A stretch of 50,931 nt of DNA from assembly GCF_000427295.1 (NCBI RefSeq), contig NZ_ATNM01000016.1:1-50931 (forward strand), written 5' to 3'. The notes beneath the pieces are model-generated. The model was given only the letters and a program-made list of their open reading frames with translations, was not told the DNA's origin and made no database searches. Positions 17,196-26,545 of the stretch are shown piece by piece. Within the stretch, counting starts at the first letter, position 1. The number at the start of each line of letters is the position of its first letter. The position numbers were made by a program, and so were the translations under genes. The stretch is from Cyclobacterium qasimii M12-11B. GTDB lineage: Bacteria; Bacteroidota; Bacteroidia; Cytophagales; Cyclobacteriaceae.

Positions 17196-18784
17196 ATGCT
17201 GAAATCATTTACCCAATTTAAAAAGTTCCCTTTGTGCAAAACCAATATTCTAATCGGATTGGTTTTGTTGCTTGTAATAGGTGTTTTAGTAGGTTTTACA
17301 TTCAAGTCCTCTCCGAAATCTGAACGACCTAATATAGTTATCATCTTTGCCGATGATATGGGGTATGGAGATATCAGTGCGCTAAATCCCTTGTCTAAAA
17401 TTAATACCCCTAATATCGATGATTTGGTGAAAAATGGGATTTCATTTCAAAATGCCCATGCAAGCGCATCCGTTTGTACTCCTTCAAGATATGGTTTGCT
17501 AACTGGCCGATATGCATTCAGAACGCCTAAAGCTTCAAAAGGAATAGGTGGATTTACCCCTTCAGTTATTGAAAAGGACCGAATCACCATCGCTGGAATT
17601 TTAAAAAAGGCAGGGTATACGACTGCAATTACAGGCAAATGGCATTTGGGATTGGACTGGGGGACAAAGGATAATAAAGAAGCTCAATTAAATTCCACTA
17701 CAGGTTATTCAAATGTGGATTATACATTACCCGTTAAGTCAGGACCTAACGATTTTGGCTTTGACTATTCTTTTATCCACCCTGCATCCCTGGACATTCC
17801 TCCTTATTTCTTTTTAGAAAATGGAAAAGTAGTCGATCAAGATGTGGTATTGACCACAGCTGTTTACCCTATCAGAAAAGAAAACACTAAATTCTCCTGG
17901 GACAAAAAGCACAGTGATGACAAAGCCGTTTATTGGGAAAAGGGCGTATGGTGGCGTTTGGGTGAAATGTCAGCTTCATTTCGAGTTGAAGAATGTTTGG
18001 AGACAATCGTAAATCAAGGTGAGCAATTTATTGAACAGCAATCTGCCGACAAGCCTTTCTTTTTGTACATGCCACTTACAGGGCCACATACTCCCTGGTT
18101 GCCTTCTGAAGAAAATAAAGGGAAATCAGGGGCCGGATTATATGGGGATTTTGTAATGGACATTGATCAGGTGGTTGGTAGAATTAAAACAAAATTGGAG
18201 GCTGAAGGCTTGCTTGATAATACCCTAATCATTTTTAGTAGTGACAATGGGGCTTACTGGCCCGCCGAAGAAATCCTTTTACACGGACATGATTCAAATA
18301 AAGGAAGCAGAGGACAAAAAGGTGATGTTTGGAATGGTGGTCATAGGGTTCCACTTATTTTGTCATGGCCCGATGGTATTAAAAAAGCAATACCTATGAA
18401 GGCTTGGTAAGTCTAACGGATATCTATGCTACAATGGCGGCGATGACCGGGGTGGAAATACCTGTAGGCGAGGCCATAGATAGTAAGGCCTTTATCCCTG
18501 TTTTATCGGGCAACATGTCTTTTCAAACCAGAAATAACATGGTGCATCAATCTTCAGGAGGAATGTATGCCATTACTTCTGGCGCTTGGAAATACATTGA
18601 TGGATTAGGGTCCGGTGGTTTTACCTTTCCTGCTATGTTGACACCTGAAGACAATGGCCCACAAGGCCAGTTGTATCAAATAAAAGAGGATCCATTGGAA
18701 AGTGAGAACCTATCTTCAGGATTTCCTGAAAAGATTAATTCCATGAAACAACTGCTGGAAGATATTAAAAACAGCGAGGAGTAG
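17196..18784 (+). pseudogene. Sulfatase with N-terminal membrane anchor, split by a one-base frameshift
   Basis: 529 residues if repaired. Start chosen at the ATG at 17196; a TTG 33 bases upstream is in frame but less likely. Residues about 18-36 form a strong hydrophobic segment (ILIGLVLLLVIGVLVGF) acting as an uncleaved anchor. Metal-binding residues are in IIFADDMGYGD, the formylglycine motif is CTPSR (Cys94), and TGKWHLG and FSSDNGAYW complete the active site. After VPLILSWPDGIKK the frame breaks in the A6 run at 18381-18386; adding one base gives a continuation N-T-Y-E-G-L-V-S-L-T-D-I-Y-A that matches the normal sulfatase C-terminal domain and runs to the stop at 18784. I read this as a homopolymer error. 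It has no close operon partner. Confidence 0.85.
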
Positions 18785-18851
18785 GCTTTTTTAGGGCTGG
18801 TTTTAGTAGTGATACACAATTGATTTTACCCTGACTTCTTTAAGGGAATGA

Positions 18852-20034
18852 TTATTTCTCTTTTCCAGGTTTAATCGCTAGTTGCTCAAAAACAAAGACT
18901 CCTTTTTTATTGGCTACAATAATATCCATTCGATCATTTCCGAAAAAATCTGTAACAATTACCTGAACACCTACGCCTGAGTTGTCATCAATTATATGTT
19001 TGGTCCAGCTTGGTGAATTTCCTGGCAGGTATTCATACCAGGCTAGGAGAGGTGGCTCTTTTCCACCTGGGTCTTTGCCCATGTGTGCAAAATAACGTTT
19101 ACCTGTTACCAGGTCCTTATTCCCATCCCTATTAATGTCCACCAATTCCAATCCATGTGTTTGAGAGAAGCTTGTGTCTATAAGGTATGTTTCCCAAGCT
19201 CCAGTTGGCTGTTGCGCATGCCACCAAATACCCAGTTGATGTGCTGCCGATGAAATTACTTCAGCCTTACCGTTCCCATTCAGGTCATGGGTATACATTT
19301 GGGCAGAAGCCTCACCTAAATCCGCTTGGTGAAATTTCCACGGTCCTGTTCTTGGGTTTTCCGGTGATTCCCACCAGCCATCGGTTATCATTAGATCGAC
19401 ATTTCCATCACTATTAAGGTCACCCATGCCTAGGCCATGTGCATATCGTGCAGTACCGGGGCTCTCTTTTTCGCTTATGGTGAATTTTTCCCAGGCTAAA
19501 TTTTCAGAATTGGAGGGTGCCTTGTACCAAACCATTTCACCTGAGTCCGGTATGCTTCCTACCAAATCTTTTCTGCCATCTTTGTCGATGTCAAAAAAGC
19601 CCGCTGATTCATTTCCCAATGCGGGGCAGATGCTGTGAACCTCCCAGAAACCTGATTCATTTTTCGGGTTTTCAAACCAGAGAACGGCTTCACCCGGAAA
19701 TCCAATCCTTACAAAATCTACCCAACCGTCCATGTTTACATCCATTCCATGACTGATAAATGCATTGCTGTAGCCTTTATCGTATTCAAATAGCTGTGGT
19801 TCTTCCAATTCATGTGGTTTCCAGGCAGGTGCCTCAAACCAATAAGCTCCAGCCATAACATCCATTAAACCGTCCTTATTTACATCTCCTACGGCTGCCC
19901 CTTCTGCAAGGAATTGAGTAGTGAGTACATGTTTTTTTGAAGGTTATATTAGAGGATTGTGCATAGCTAAAGGTTGTGCAAGAATAAAAAACCAGAAACA
20001 AGGAGGGGAGAAGTAAATTGTTTGCTTTTGACAT
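18852..20034 (-). CDS. FG-GAP/VCBS-like repeat protein, exported; signal peptide displaced by a one-base frameshift
   Basis: 393 residues when repaired. The long open part (18852-19865) is a series of Asp-rich loops of the FG-GAP/VCBS kind, such as DVNMDGWVDFVRIG, DIDKDGRKDLVGS, DLNSDGNVDLMITD, DLNGNGKAEVISS and DINRDGNKDLVTG, each a likely Ca2+ site in a seven-bladed propeller. Its apparent start lacks a signal. An ATG at 20032-20034 opens a frame with a hydrophobic signal (SLFLVFYSC, then SYAQ), which joins the propeller once one T is removed from the T7 run at 19932-19938; the junction then reads LAEGAAVGDVNKDGLMDVMAG, a first repeat. The repaired start lies 1 base after the stop of the heme-CxxCH gene, so the two form an operon. 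Such proteins bind ligands or partners outside the cell; function here is unknown. Confidence 0.82.
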
Positions 20035-20035
20035 T

Positions 20036-23000
20036 TTATCGAAGGCTTAGTAAATAGGTCATTAAACCATTGAACTGAGATTGACTGAGCGAATTGCCAA
20101 AATGATCTGGCATTAAGGTCATATTTGATGGGGTTTGCTCGTCGATGTCTTTTTTGGCGATGGTGAATTCTTTACCTGATTGGTCGGCCATGACCACAAC
20201 GGGCCCATCCTCTCTTCTGAACAAACCAGACCTGGTTTGGCCGTTATTTAGTTTGATTGTATAGGTGCGGAAGTTCTCTGAGATATTTCTATTGGGATCC
20301 AGCACCTTTGTTGCAAGGGCATCGAGTCCCCAATTGCCTACTCCATCTAGTTGTGGACCAATCATTCCACCATCATCTCCAATTCTGTGACATATCCCAC
20401 AGTTTTGTTGAAACAGTGTTTTCCCAGCAACTAGCTGGGAAGAGTCGTTTTGATAACCTTTTGTTCTTTGTACAATTAGTGTTTGTTTTTCATCACTTAT
20501 TGGCGGTAAATTTTCCTTTAGTTCAGCGAAAGCTGCTTTTTGCTTTTCACTGGCTCCTGAAAGGAATCTTTCTTCCACCTGTATGCCTTTTAATACTCTG
20601 GCAGGTGCATGCCCCTCCTTGATTAACTTTAGCAGTTGGTTTTTCCCAGTATTGGTAGTGGCAAGTTGCGTCGAAATGAATTCCTGCAATTCCATAGGTG
20701 AGTTCATGATACCATCTACTAAGGCCGTTAAGGATTGATTCGAATTTGCTTTGGCAATGGCTTCTGCCATCTTCTTTCTAAAGCCAATGCTACTGTTGCT
20801 GTCTTTCATCCAGCTCTTCAAAAAGTCGACTTGTGATTGAGGGGCAATTTCCATCAAGGCATCGGCAGCAAGCGTTCTAAGTTCGACTTTTTCCTGACTA
20901 TCGTTTACCAACTGCTTTATTTGGGGGATACTCTTACTGATTTTAAGTAAGCCTGAAATTTGAATAGCGAATTTCAATTCATCCAAATCATTTTCTGATT
21001 TGCTAGCCTGATTTGTTGGGTGTTTTTGAAAAATTTCACTGCTTAAAGATTGATTCCAGGATTTAAGCGCCGGAGGAAGGTCCATTCCTTGTTGCTTTAC
21101 GCCATTATTCAAAGCCGTTGCTTTTTTGAAATCAGGGACTTTAGGTCCTTTCTCTTTTGCAAGCGCTATTATCCCTTCCATTCTTGATGCTGGTAGGTCT
21201 CTCGTTATTGATGTTAAATAGGCTAGGAATTTATCTTCCCCGAGGTCATTGTTTTGCAAGTATTTAATTAGGAATTCACCTGCTGTTTTTGATTTTGTAT
21301 CAGAAAAAACCAATGCGACTATTTCTTTTTCTGCAGCTGACCAATCCTTAGAGGCCATCTCTGAGGCTATTTTAGGCTTTTGTGCATGTTGGAATAAGGC
21401 GTATTTTAGGGCATATTTTAAATGGCTGTCCTCTTCATCCGCTTCTTGTAGTGCTTTCAAAATGGGTGAAACCATTGTTGCGTTTTGATTTCTTATTAAG
21501 GTTTCTGCAGCGACTCTTTTTACGTGAGCACTTTCATCTTTTAAACCCTTTTTTAACCATTCCAGCTTTTGGTTGTCAAAGTCATGGTATTCTCCCAGGA
21601 TTCTCTGGGCATGAACACGAACAAGTACATCTTTATCTAAAAGTGCTTTTTCAAGGACATTCTCCTTTAAAGCATCAAGTCTAAACAATGCCCAAAGCAC
21701 CTGAACCTTCTGGATATTGGGTGCATTTCCATCTGCTGCTAGTTTTGCTAAGGCAGGTATTGCTGAATCCTCAAATCGATCCACCAATTCATCCGTGGCC
21801 ATCATTCTGGTTTGAAGAACTGGATCGTTTAATTTTTCTATTAAGAACTCAAAACTTCCTTTAGACCAATCTATAGGTGTTTTTTCCTGACCTTTATAAG
21901 TGATTTTCCAAATTCTCCCACTGTTTCTGTCACGCTCAGGATGATCTAGGGGGACTTCGTAATGGCCTATTATACTGTTGTAAAAATCCGCTATGTACAT
22001 GGCGCCATCAGGGCCTATTTTAATGTCCACAGGTCTGAACCAAGGGTCTTTGCTAACTAAAAAATCAGCCTTCCTACTGGCTTTTGGGCTAGAGCCATTA
22101 AAGGTAATTGTACTCCTACTGATCCTACAAGTCACTACATCACCGGAATAAAAGCTGTTTTGATATTCCGTAGGGAACTGATTATCTGTATAGTAGACAA
22201 GCCCGGATAAGGCAGTGGAATTCAGCCCATAGTCCATCATCGTTGGTGCATAACCCATATTTGGTTCCAATTTCCCCCATTGGGTGTAATTGCCGTCTCG
22301 TATCATTTGGTAAATAGGTAAAGTATGGCAATCCGCAGAATAGTGGTAGCCCCACTTATCGAGATCTGAGCCAAATGGGTTGATCCTACCATCACTTGTT
22401 TTCTCTGCATGCTGCCCATCCAAAGTAAATCGAAAGGTGTTACCTGATGTCATTTTTATGGAATCACCATCCTTTCCGGCTACAGTGGAAACATTGCTAA
22501 AGCCATGGGATGCGTGCATCCAGCCATCCATTCCTCTGAAAAGATTGTTGACCATACCATGGGTGTCCTTGGTCTCAAAAGGCCCTAAGATAAGCTCCCT
22601 TTTGTCTGCAATATCATCACCATTGGTATCATAAAACCTATAAAGGTTGGGAATGCTGAAGGCTATGGCCCCACCTTTGACAGGTTGAATGCCAATGGGA
22701 ATATTTAAATCGTTGGCAAAATCTGTGATTTTATCAGCCTTTCCATCTTTGTTCGTGTCCTCCAATATACTTATCCTGTCTGTGCCTTTCCCTGGCCCAG
22801 CTTTAATAGGGTATTCAGAAGATTGAGAAACCCAAAGCCTACCTTTTTCATCAAAGGCCATATTAATAGGCTTGGTGATGTCAGGTTCTGAGGCAAAGAG
22901 TGTAATGTCAAATCCTGGAGGAAGAATAAAATCATTTTTCTCCTCTTCTGGATGCTGAAAGGATGAAGTCCTAATATGTTCGGCGTAAATTGGATCAGAT

Positions 23001-23128
23001 TCTTCTTCTATATAGTCATCCGATGGTTTTTTTTGCGTATCCGTTAGACCATCTTGTCGCTTCCCATTTTCGCAAGCAAAAAAAATCAGTACAAGTAGGC
23101 TAAAGATTAGTTGTTGGGTTTTCATCAA
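20036..23128 (-). CDS. Heme-CxxCH dehydrogenase-like lipoprotein (PVC type) with HEAT repeats
   Basis: 1030 residues, normal for the family. A signal ends in the lipobox IFFAC (Cys19). Residues about 60-390 form a six-bladed propeller resembling the sorbosone/quinoprotein dehydrogenase fold (GFDITLFASEPDITKPINMAFDEKGRLW, then RISILEDTNKDGKADKIT). Residues about 400-870 hold alpha-helical HEAT-like repeats. The C-terminal mono-heme c domain has CGICH at 910-914 and the candidate axial Met in NMTLMPDHFG. It probably oxidises a carbohydrate or similar substrate at the outer face of a membrane and passes electrons through its heme. The FG-GAP protein starts 1 base downstream, so both are translated from one message. 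The substrate is not known. A homologue lies at 29830-32862. Confidence 0.9.
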   Translation of the reverse strand: MMKTQQLIFSLLVLIFFACENGKRQDGLTDTQKKPSDDYIEEESDPIYAEHIRTSSFQHPEEEKNDFILPPGFDITLFASEPDITKPINMAFDEKGRLWVSQSSEYPIKAGPGKGTDRISILEDTNKDGKADKITDFANDLNIPIGIQPVKGGAIAFSIPNLYRFYDTNGDDIADKRELILGPFETKDTHGMVNNLFRGMDGWMHASHGFSNVSTVAGKDGDSIKMTSGNTFRFTLDGQHAEKTSDGRINPFGSDLDKWGYHYSADCHTLPIYQMIRDGNYTQWGKLEPNMGYAPTMMDYGLNSTALSGLVYYTDNQFPTEYQNSFYSGDVVTCRISRSTITFNGSSPKASRKADFLVSKDPWFRPVDIKIGPDGAMYIADFYNSIIGHYEVPLDHPERDRNSGRIWKITYKGQEKTPIDWSKGSFEFLIEKLNDPVLQTRMMATDELVDRFEDSAIPALAKLAADGNAPNIQKVQVLWALFRLDALKENVLEKALLDKDVLVRVHAQRILGEYHDFDNQKLEWLKKGLKDESAHVKRVAAETLIRNQNATMVSPILKALQEADEEDSHLKYALKYALFQHAQKPKIASEMASKDWSAAEKEIVALVFSDTKSKTAGEFLIKYLQNNDLGEDKFLAYLTSITRDLPASRMEGIIALAKEKGPKVPDFKKATALNNGVKQQGMDLPPALKSWNQSLSSEIFQKHPTNQASKSENDLDELKFAIQISGLLKISKSIPQIKQLVNDSQEKVELRTLAADALMEIAPQSQVDFLKSWMKDSNSSIGFRKKMAEAIAKANSNQSLTALVDGIMNSPMELQEFISTQLATTNTGKNQLLKLIKEGHAPARVLKGIQVEERFLSGASEKQKAAFAELKENLPPISDEKQTLIVQRTKGYQNDSSQLVAGKTLFQQNCGICHRIGDDGGMIGPQLDGVGNWGLDALATKVLDPNRNISENFRTYTIKLNNGQTRSGLFRREDGPVVVMADQSGKEFTIAKKDIDEQTPSNMTLMPDHFGNSLSQSQFNGLMTYLLSLR

Positions 23129-23494
23129 CTGATTGAAAATGAAGGGTAAATAATCTTGTTAACTTAAGATTTATTCTCTAAACAATCAATGAATAATTGC
23201 TTTCATTGTATGAAAGTTGAAATTTTTATCTAAATTATAGCTATAGGGTGAGTGTATAAGTTGATTTTGAACCTTTTTACCATATAAATATACTGAATGG
23301 TGTGGGAATTAGGGTAGGTTAAAAAGCATAAGGAATAATTACCTATCCTGTAGGGGGTGAATTAGCTGATCTCCTTTAATCGTTAATTGGTTTTTGCCTA
23401 TTAAACCCTCATAAAAATTTTTTCTAGGTTGATAGTGAAAACAGATGCTTTTCCCCTCCTAAAAGTAAAAGGTGGACCTGGTATTAATAATTGG
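23129..23494. other. Intergenic, about 370 bases without a gene
   Basis: A+T-rich, no coding signal on either strand. It must carry the promoter for the minus-strand heme-CxxCH operon near its left end. I see no strong hairpin or repeat. Confidence 0.5.
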
Positions 23495-23683
23495 TTAACT
23501 TTCGTCTTTCATGGATTTCAATAAGCCTAAGCCAGAACTGAAAAAAATAAAGCCTAAAACAAGGCTTACTGTTGTGGTTTTCCAGTCTCCATTTTCAGGT
23601 ACTAAAAATAAATAAGCCCCATAAATTAGTGCTCCTAATCCTAATACTGAGAGAAATGGTCCAAAAATCTTTTTAAAGTTCAT
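23495..23683 (-). CDS. Small two-TM membrane protein
   Basis: 62 residues, not recognised. Two hydrophobic segments at about residues 8-27 (FLSVLGLGALIYGAYLFL) and 38-54 (TTVSLVLGFIFFSSGLGLL) are joined by a short polar loop (VPENGDWK), giving a hairpin in the membrane with a short charged tail KSMKDES. The regular amphipathic layout and the clear start favour a real gene. A strong terminator at 23784-23818 separates it from the upstream DUF1080 gene, so it is probably transcribed on its own. No function can be assigned. Confidence 0.65.
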   Translation of the reverse strand: MNFKKIFGPFLSVLGLGALIYGAYLFLVPENGDWKTTTVSLVLGFIFFSSGLGLLKSMKDES

Positions 23684-23783
23684 ATTGGTTTTATTTGCCT
23701 TAGACTCAAAAACATTGCCAATCTATAATCCCGAGGATTCCATAGCTATTTTATAGGTAGGAGTCTATTGATAACATCAAAAA

Positions 23784-23818
23784 AAAAGCATCTTTCGAAG
23801 AAGTCGAAAGATGCTTTT
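23784..23818 (-). terminator. Strong rho-independent terminator
   Basis: Perfect 15-bp stem (23784-23798 with 23804-23818) and a 5-nt loop. On the minus strand it is followed by a long T-run (complement of the A-run at 23779-23787). It begins 10 bases past the stop of the DUF1080 gene and ends the DUF4301/DUF1080 transcript. Confidence 0.92.
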
Positions 23819-23827
23819 ATAATTTAC

Positions 23828-24607
23828 TTAAAAGTCTGTGTCAGCCTTTTCTAGTTTCAATCTCTCTATCCAAATGTTCCGGAAAAGCACTTCATGTCCT
23901 TCGGCTTGGAGCTTGATTCCTCCTGGTCGATTGGTAATGCCTTCGCCTCCATCTCTTCCTCCATCGACACCAGAATTTGGTCCTCCCCATACTTTCTGTA
24001 TAGACACATTTTCATGAATCTTTTGCCCATTGAAATAGATAGTGGTCATTGCTTTTTCACTCAATTTACCATTTTCATCAAATCTCGCAGCCCTGAATTT
24101 GATGTCATAGGCATTCCATTTGCCAATACCATTGTAAACTTCATAGGGAGCGGCTTTTTCGTTGATTATAGCTGCCATTCCATGGGTGGTGCTATCTCCA
24201 TCCAGGATTTGAATTTCGTAGCGATTTTGCAAGTATACACCACTGTTACCTCCTTCATTTTTTATTAGAAATTCCACATGAAGTCTAAAATCTGTGTATT
24301 TCTTTTTCGTAACGATATCTGCTGCACCATATTTTCCACCAGCACCTGAAGGATCGTTGGCACTGACCGTTTCTCCTTTGTCTACAGGGTCAGGAACAAT
24401 TTCCCATTTAATGGGAAGTTCGGCTGCTATTCTAGGGCCTTCCCAGTAGGTCCAGTTCTTGTGTAGCGCACGTTTTTTACCATTAAACAATTGATCAGCA
24501 TCTTTAGGTGCTTCTGTTCCCACACCAACTTGCGCCAGTAAAGGGAGCTGAAACAAGACGCTCAAAAGAAATAGGGCTAGAAATTTATTAGTACTGGCTA
24601 AGTTCAT
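23828..24607 (-). CDS. DUF1080 protein, secreted (3-keto-disaccharide hydrolase family)
   Basis: 259 residues from the ATG at 24607; the frame opens 15 codons earlier, but this start places a standard signal peptide (NKFLALFLLSVLFQLPLLAQ) at the N-terminus. The body is a DUF1080 jelly roll: NGKKRALHKNWTYWEG, then YTDFRLHVEFLIKNEGGNSGVYLQ, YEIQILDGDSTT, and a C-terminal GGIKLQAEGHEVLFRNIWI. The NSGVYLQ and EIQILD segments are the most conserved parts of the family. It differs from the other DUF1080 protein here (13397-14278) by having signal peptidase I rather than lipobox processing, so it may be soluble in the periplasm. It lies 57 bases behind the DUF4301 gene and ends at a strong terminator. 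Role in cleaving oxidised disaccharides is inferred from the family. Confidence 0.88.
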   Translation of the reverse strand: MNLASTNKFLALFLLSVLFQLPLLAQVGVGTEAPKDADQLFNGKKRALHKNWTYWEGPRIAAELPIKWEIVPDPVDKGETVSANDPSGAGGKYGAADIVTKKKYTDFRLHVEFLIKNEGGNSGVYLQNRYEIQILDGDSTTHGMAAIINEKAAPYEVYNGIGKWNAYDIKFRAARFDENGKLSEKAMTTIYFNGQKIHENVSIQKVWGGPNSGVDGGRDGGEGITNRPGGIKLQAEGHEVLFRNIWIERLKLEKADTDF

Positions 24608-24664
24608 AATCTCAAGTGAGAATTTTGTGAAAAAAGGTAAATGAAAGAACATTTCCTTCAGTGA

Positions 24665-26182
24665 TTATTGGTGGACATCTCGCAACAAATCATTAATGGT
24701 TTTGACAGGATTAAAGGTTATCAAAGGTACCACCACGAATATTGAGTTCCAGTTGGCCATTGAACCGTTCCACAGACCTGGAAGTTCCTGCGCTTTCAAA
24801 TCTCTTCCGCTTTTCGATTTCTGTGTGATAAATCCAGTTTTAGGATCTCGGTATTCCATAAGGTTAAAAGCCTTTCCTTTATAATCCCTGATCCCACAAA
24901 CCAAATCCGTAGGGTTAAAATGTGTGGAGGATTTAAAGTGTGCTTCTTGCGTTTTGTCTTCAAGGTTTAATTGGGCAGTTTCTCCTATCTGAAGGGATAA
25001 ACTTCCGTCCGAATCTTTTACCCAAAAAGGTCCTCCTCCTGGTTCTCCAGTATTTTCCACCATGCCGCAAACTCTCATAGGGCGGTTAAGCTTTTCACTA
25101 AGCCAAGATGCTTTTTCATCAAGGCTTTTAGAGCCATAGGAGGGAGCTAATTTCCCACCAATTACTTTAGTAAATACTTCCTCTGCTTGACTAACAGACT
25201 TATCAGTAACTTTATTGTCCAATTGTTTAAGGGCGGCAAAAGTTTTGTCCTGCGCTTCAATCAGTAATCCCCCAATTGCCTGCTTATAGGTAGTGGTCGT
25301 ATCCTTTAAACGGTCTGGGACTACATTGTCGATGTTTTTAATAAACACCAGATCAGCCTCGATTTCATTTAAGTTCTCCAGCAATGCGCCGTGTCCAGCA
25401 GGCCTAAACAATAGTTCACCGTTGTCTTCAACAAATGGTTTGTTATCTAGCGATACAGCAATAGTATCGGTGGATTTTTTTTGTTGTGAAAAGCTGATCT
25501 CGAATTTCACACCGAATTCCTTTTCCATTTTGGGTTGAACTTCAGCAACCTTTTCTTCAAACTTCTTTTGATGTTCAGGAGAAACAGTAAAATGCAGTCT
25601 TACCGTATTGTCCTTGCCAATTCCATATTGTGCGCCCTCTACAAAATGTTCTTCCACAGGAGTTCGGCTTTCCTCAGGATATTGATGAAACTTTAACAGT
25701 CCCTTTGGTAAACTGCCATAGGAAAGATGATCATCATCTAAAAGATGTTGGATAATAAGACCGTACTTTTTCTCATCAATGGCTTTTGAAATACTGGTAC
25801 CTGCTTTTTTTAAGCTGTTGTCCAGGTCTTCATAGAAGGCAAAAGACTTGATTTCAGAAATAAAGGTTTTTGCAAAGTCATCACTTTCAAAACTATTGTC
25901 TCCTTTTTCTAAAAAGCTAAAAAGGTTCTTAAACATCCTACTTGCAGCTCCACTTGCAGGTACAAACTTCACGATAATTTTATCCTTAGACTTTTCCTTG
26001 TAATCTTTTAGTGCTTTTTGAAGCTCACCATCATTTAATTCAAGAATTCCATCACCGATTTTCGCAGCATAATCGATGTCTAAAAAGGGGAAACCATCCT
26101 TGAAGTTTTTAATTTGTTCTTCAACTATACCCAGCGGCATGCCCTGGGCTTTTATTTTATTTTCGAGCTCGTTAGTTAACAT
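24665..26182 (-). CDS. DUF4301 family protein
   Basis: 505 residues, cytoplasmic by appearance, matching the Bacteroidota family DUF4301 across its length. N-terminal LTNELENKIKAQGM and KNFKDGFPFLDIDYAAKIGDGI are typical, followed by KFVPASGAASRMFKNLFSFL, a glycine/serine-rich loop resembling a nucleotidyltransferase phosphate-binding site. Further on, LLFRPAGHGALLENLNEIEADLVFIKNIDN also recalls sugar-nucleotide transferases, where AGHGALLENL would be near the active site. No biochemical function is established for the family; a sugar-1-phosphate or nucleotidyl transfer role is an inference from these loops. The gene precedes the DUF1080 gene by 57 bases on the same strand and probably shares its transcript and terminator. 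Confidence 0.83.
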   Translation of the reverse strand: MLTNELENKIKAQGMPLGIVEEQIKNFKDGFPFLDIDYAAKIGDGILELNDGELQKALKDYKEKSKDKIIVKFVPASGAASRMFKNLFSFLEKGDNSFESDDFAKTFISEIKSFAFYEDLDNSLKKAGTSISKAIDEKKYGLIIQHLLDDDHLSYGSLPKGLLKFHQYPEESRTPVEEHFVEGAQYGIGKDNTVRLHFTVSPEHQKKFEEKVAEVQPKMEKEFGVKFEISFSQQKKSTDTIAVSLDNKPFVEDNGELLFRPAGHGALLENLNEIEADLVFIKNIDNVVPDRLKDTTTTYKQAIGGLLIEAQDKTFAALKQLDNKVTDKSVSQAEEVFTKVIGGKLAPSYGSKSLDEKASWLSEKLNRPMRVCGMVENTGEPGGGPFWVKDSDGSLSLQIGETAQLNLEDKTQEAHFKSSTHFNPTDLVCGIRDYKGKAFNLMEYRDPKTGFITQKSKSGRDLKAQELPGLWNGSMANWNSIFVVVPLITFNPVKTINDLLRDVHQ

Positions 26183-26545
26183 GGGTGTGAAATGTGGTTA
26201 TTGATCTTTTAAGATGTTCCAATATAATAATTCATTTTATGAAAGCCCCATTAATCTATGGGAAAATCCAATGAGATCTTCCTGATTGAAAATCATTTTG
26301 AGATTGGTTAAATGACTTTGTATCTAAGAGTGACTTTTTGCTACGGGAATTATAAAAAACTATAGATGGGAGCAATCACACCTCTTTTAACAAGCAAGTT
26401 TATTGCCAAAAATCGCTTTAATCTTTTAAACCCTGAAATATGCAATAGCAATTCCATCAAATAATAGAAGCACTATTGCATATACTGGGTTAAAGAAATC
26501 AGCTGATTTCCAAATAATGTGAAAGGACTAAAAGAATGGTACTGT
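26183..26545. other. Intergenic, about 360 bases without a gene
   Basis: No coding signal. It holds an 11-bp inverted repeat (26438-26448 with 26473-26483, 24-nt loop) lying downstream of the barrel-protein gene on the minus strand; without a T-run it is only a weak terminator candidate. The promoter of the DUF4301 gene must lie near 26190-26260. Confidence 0.5.
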
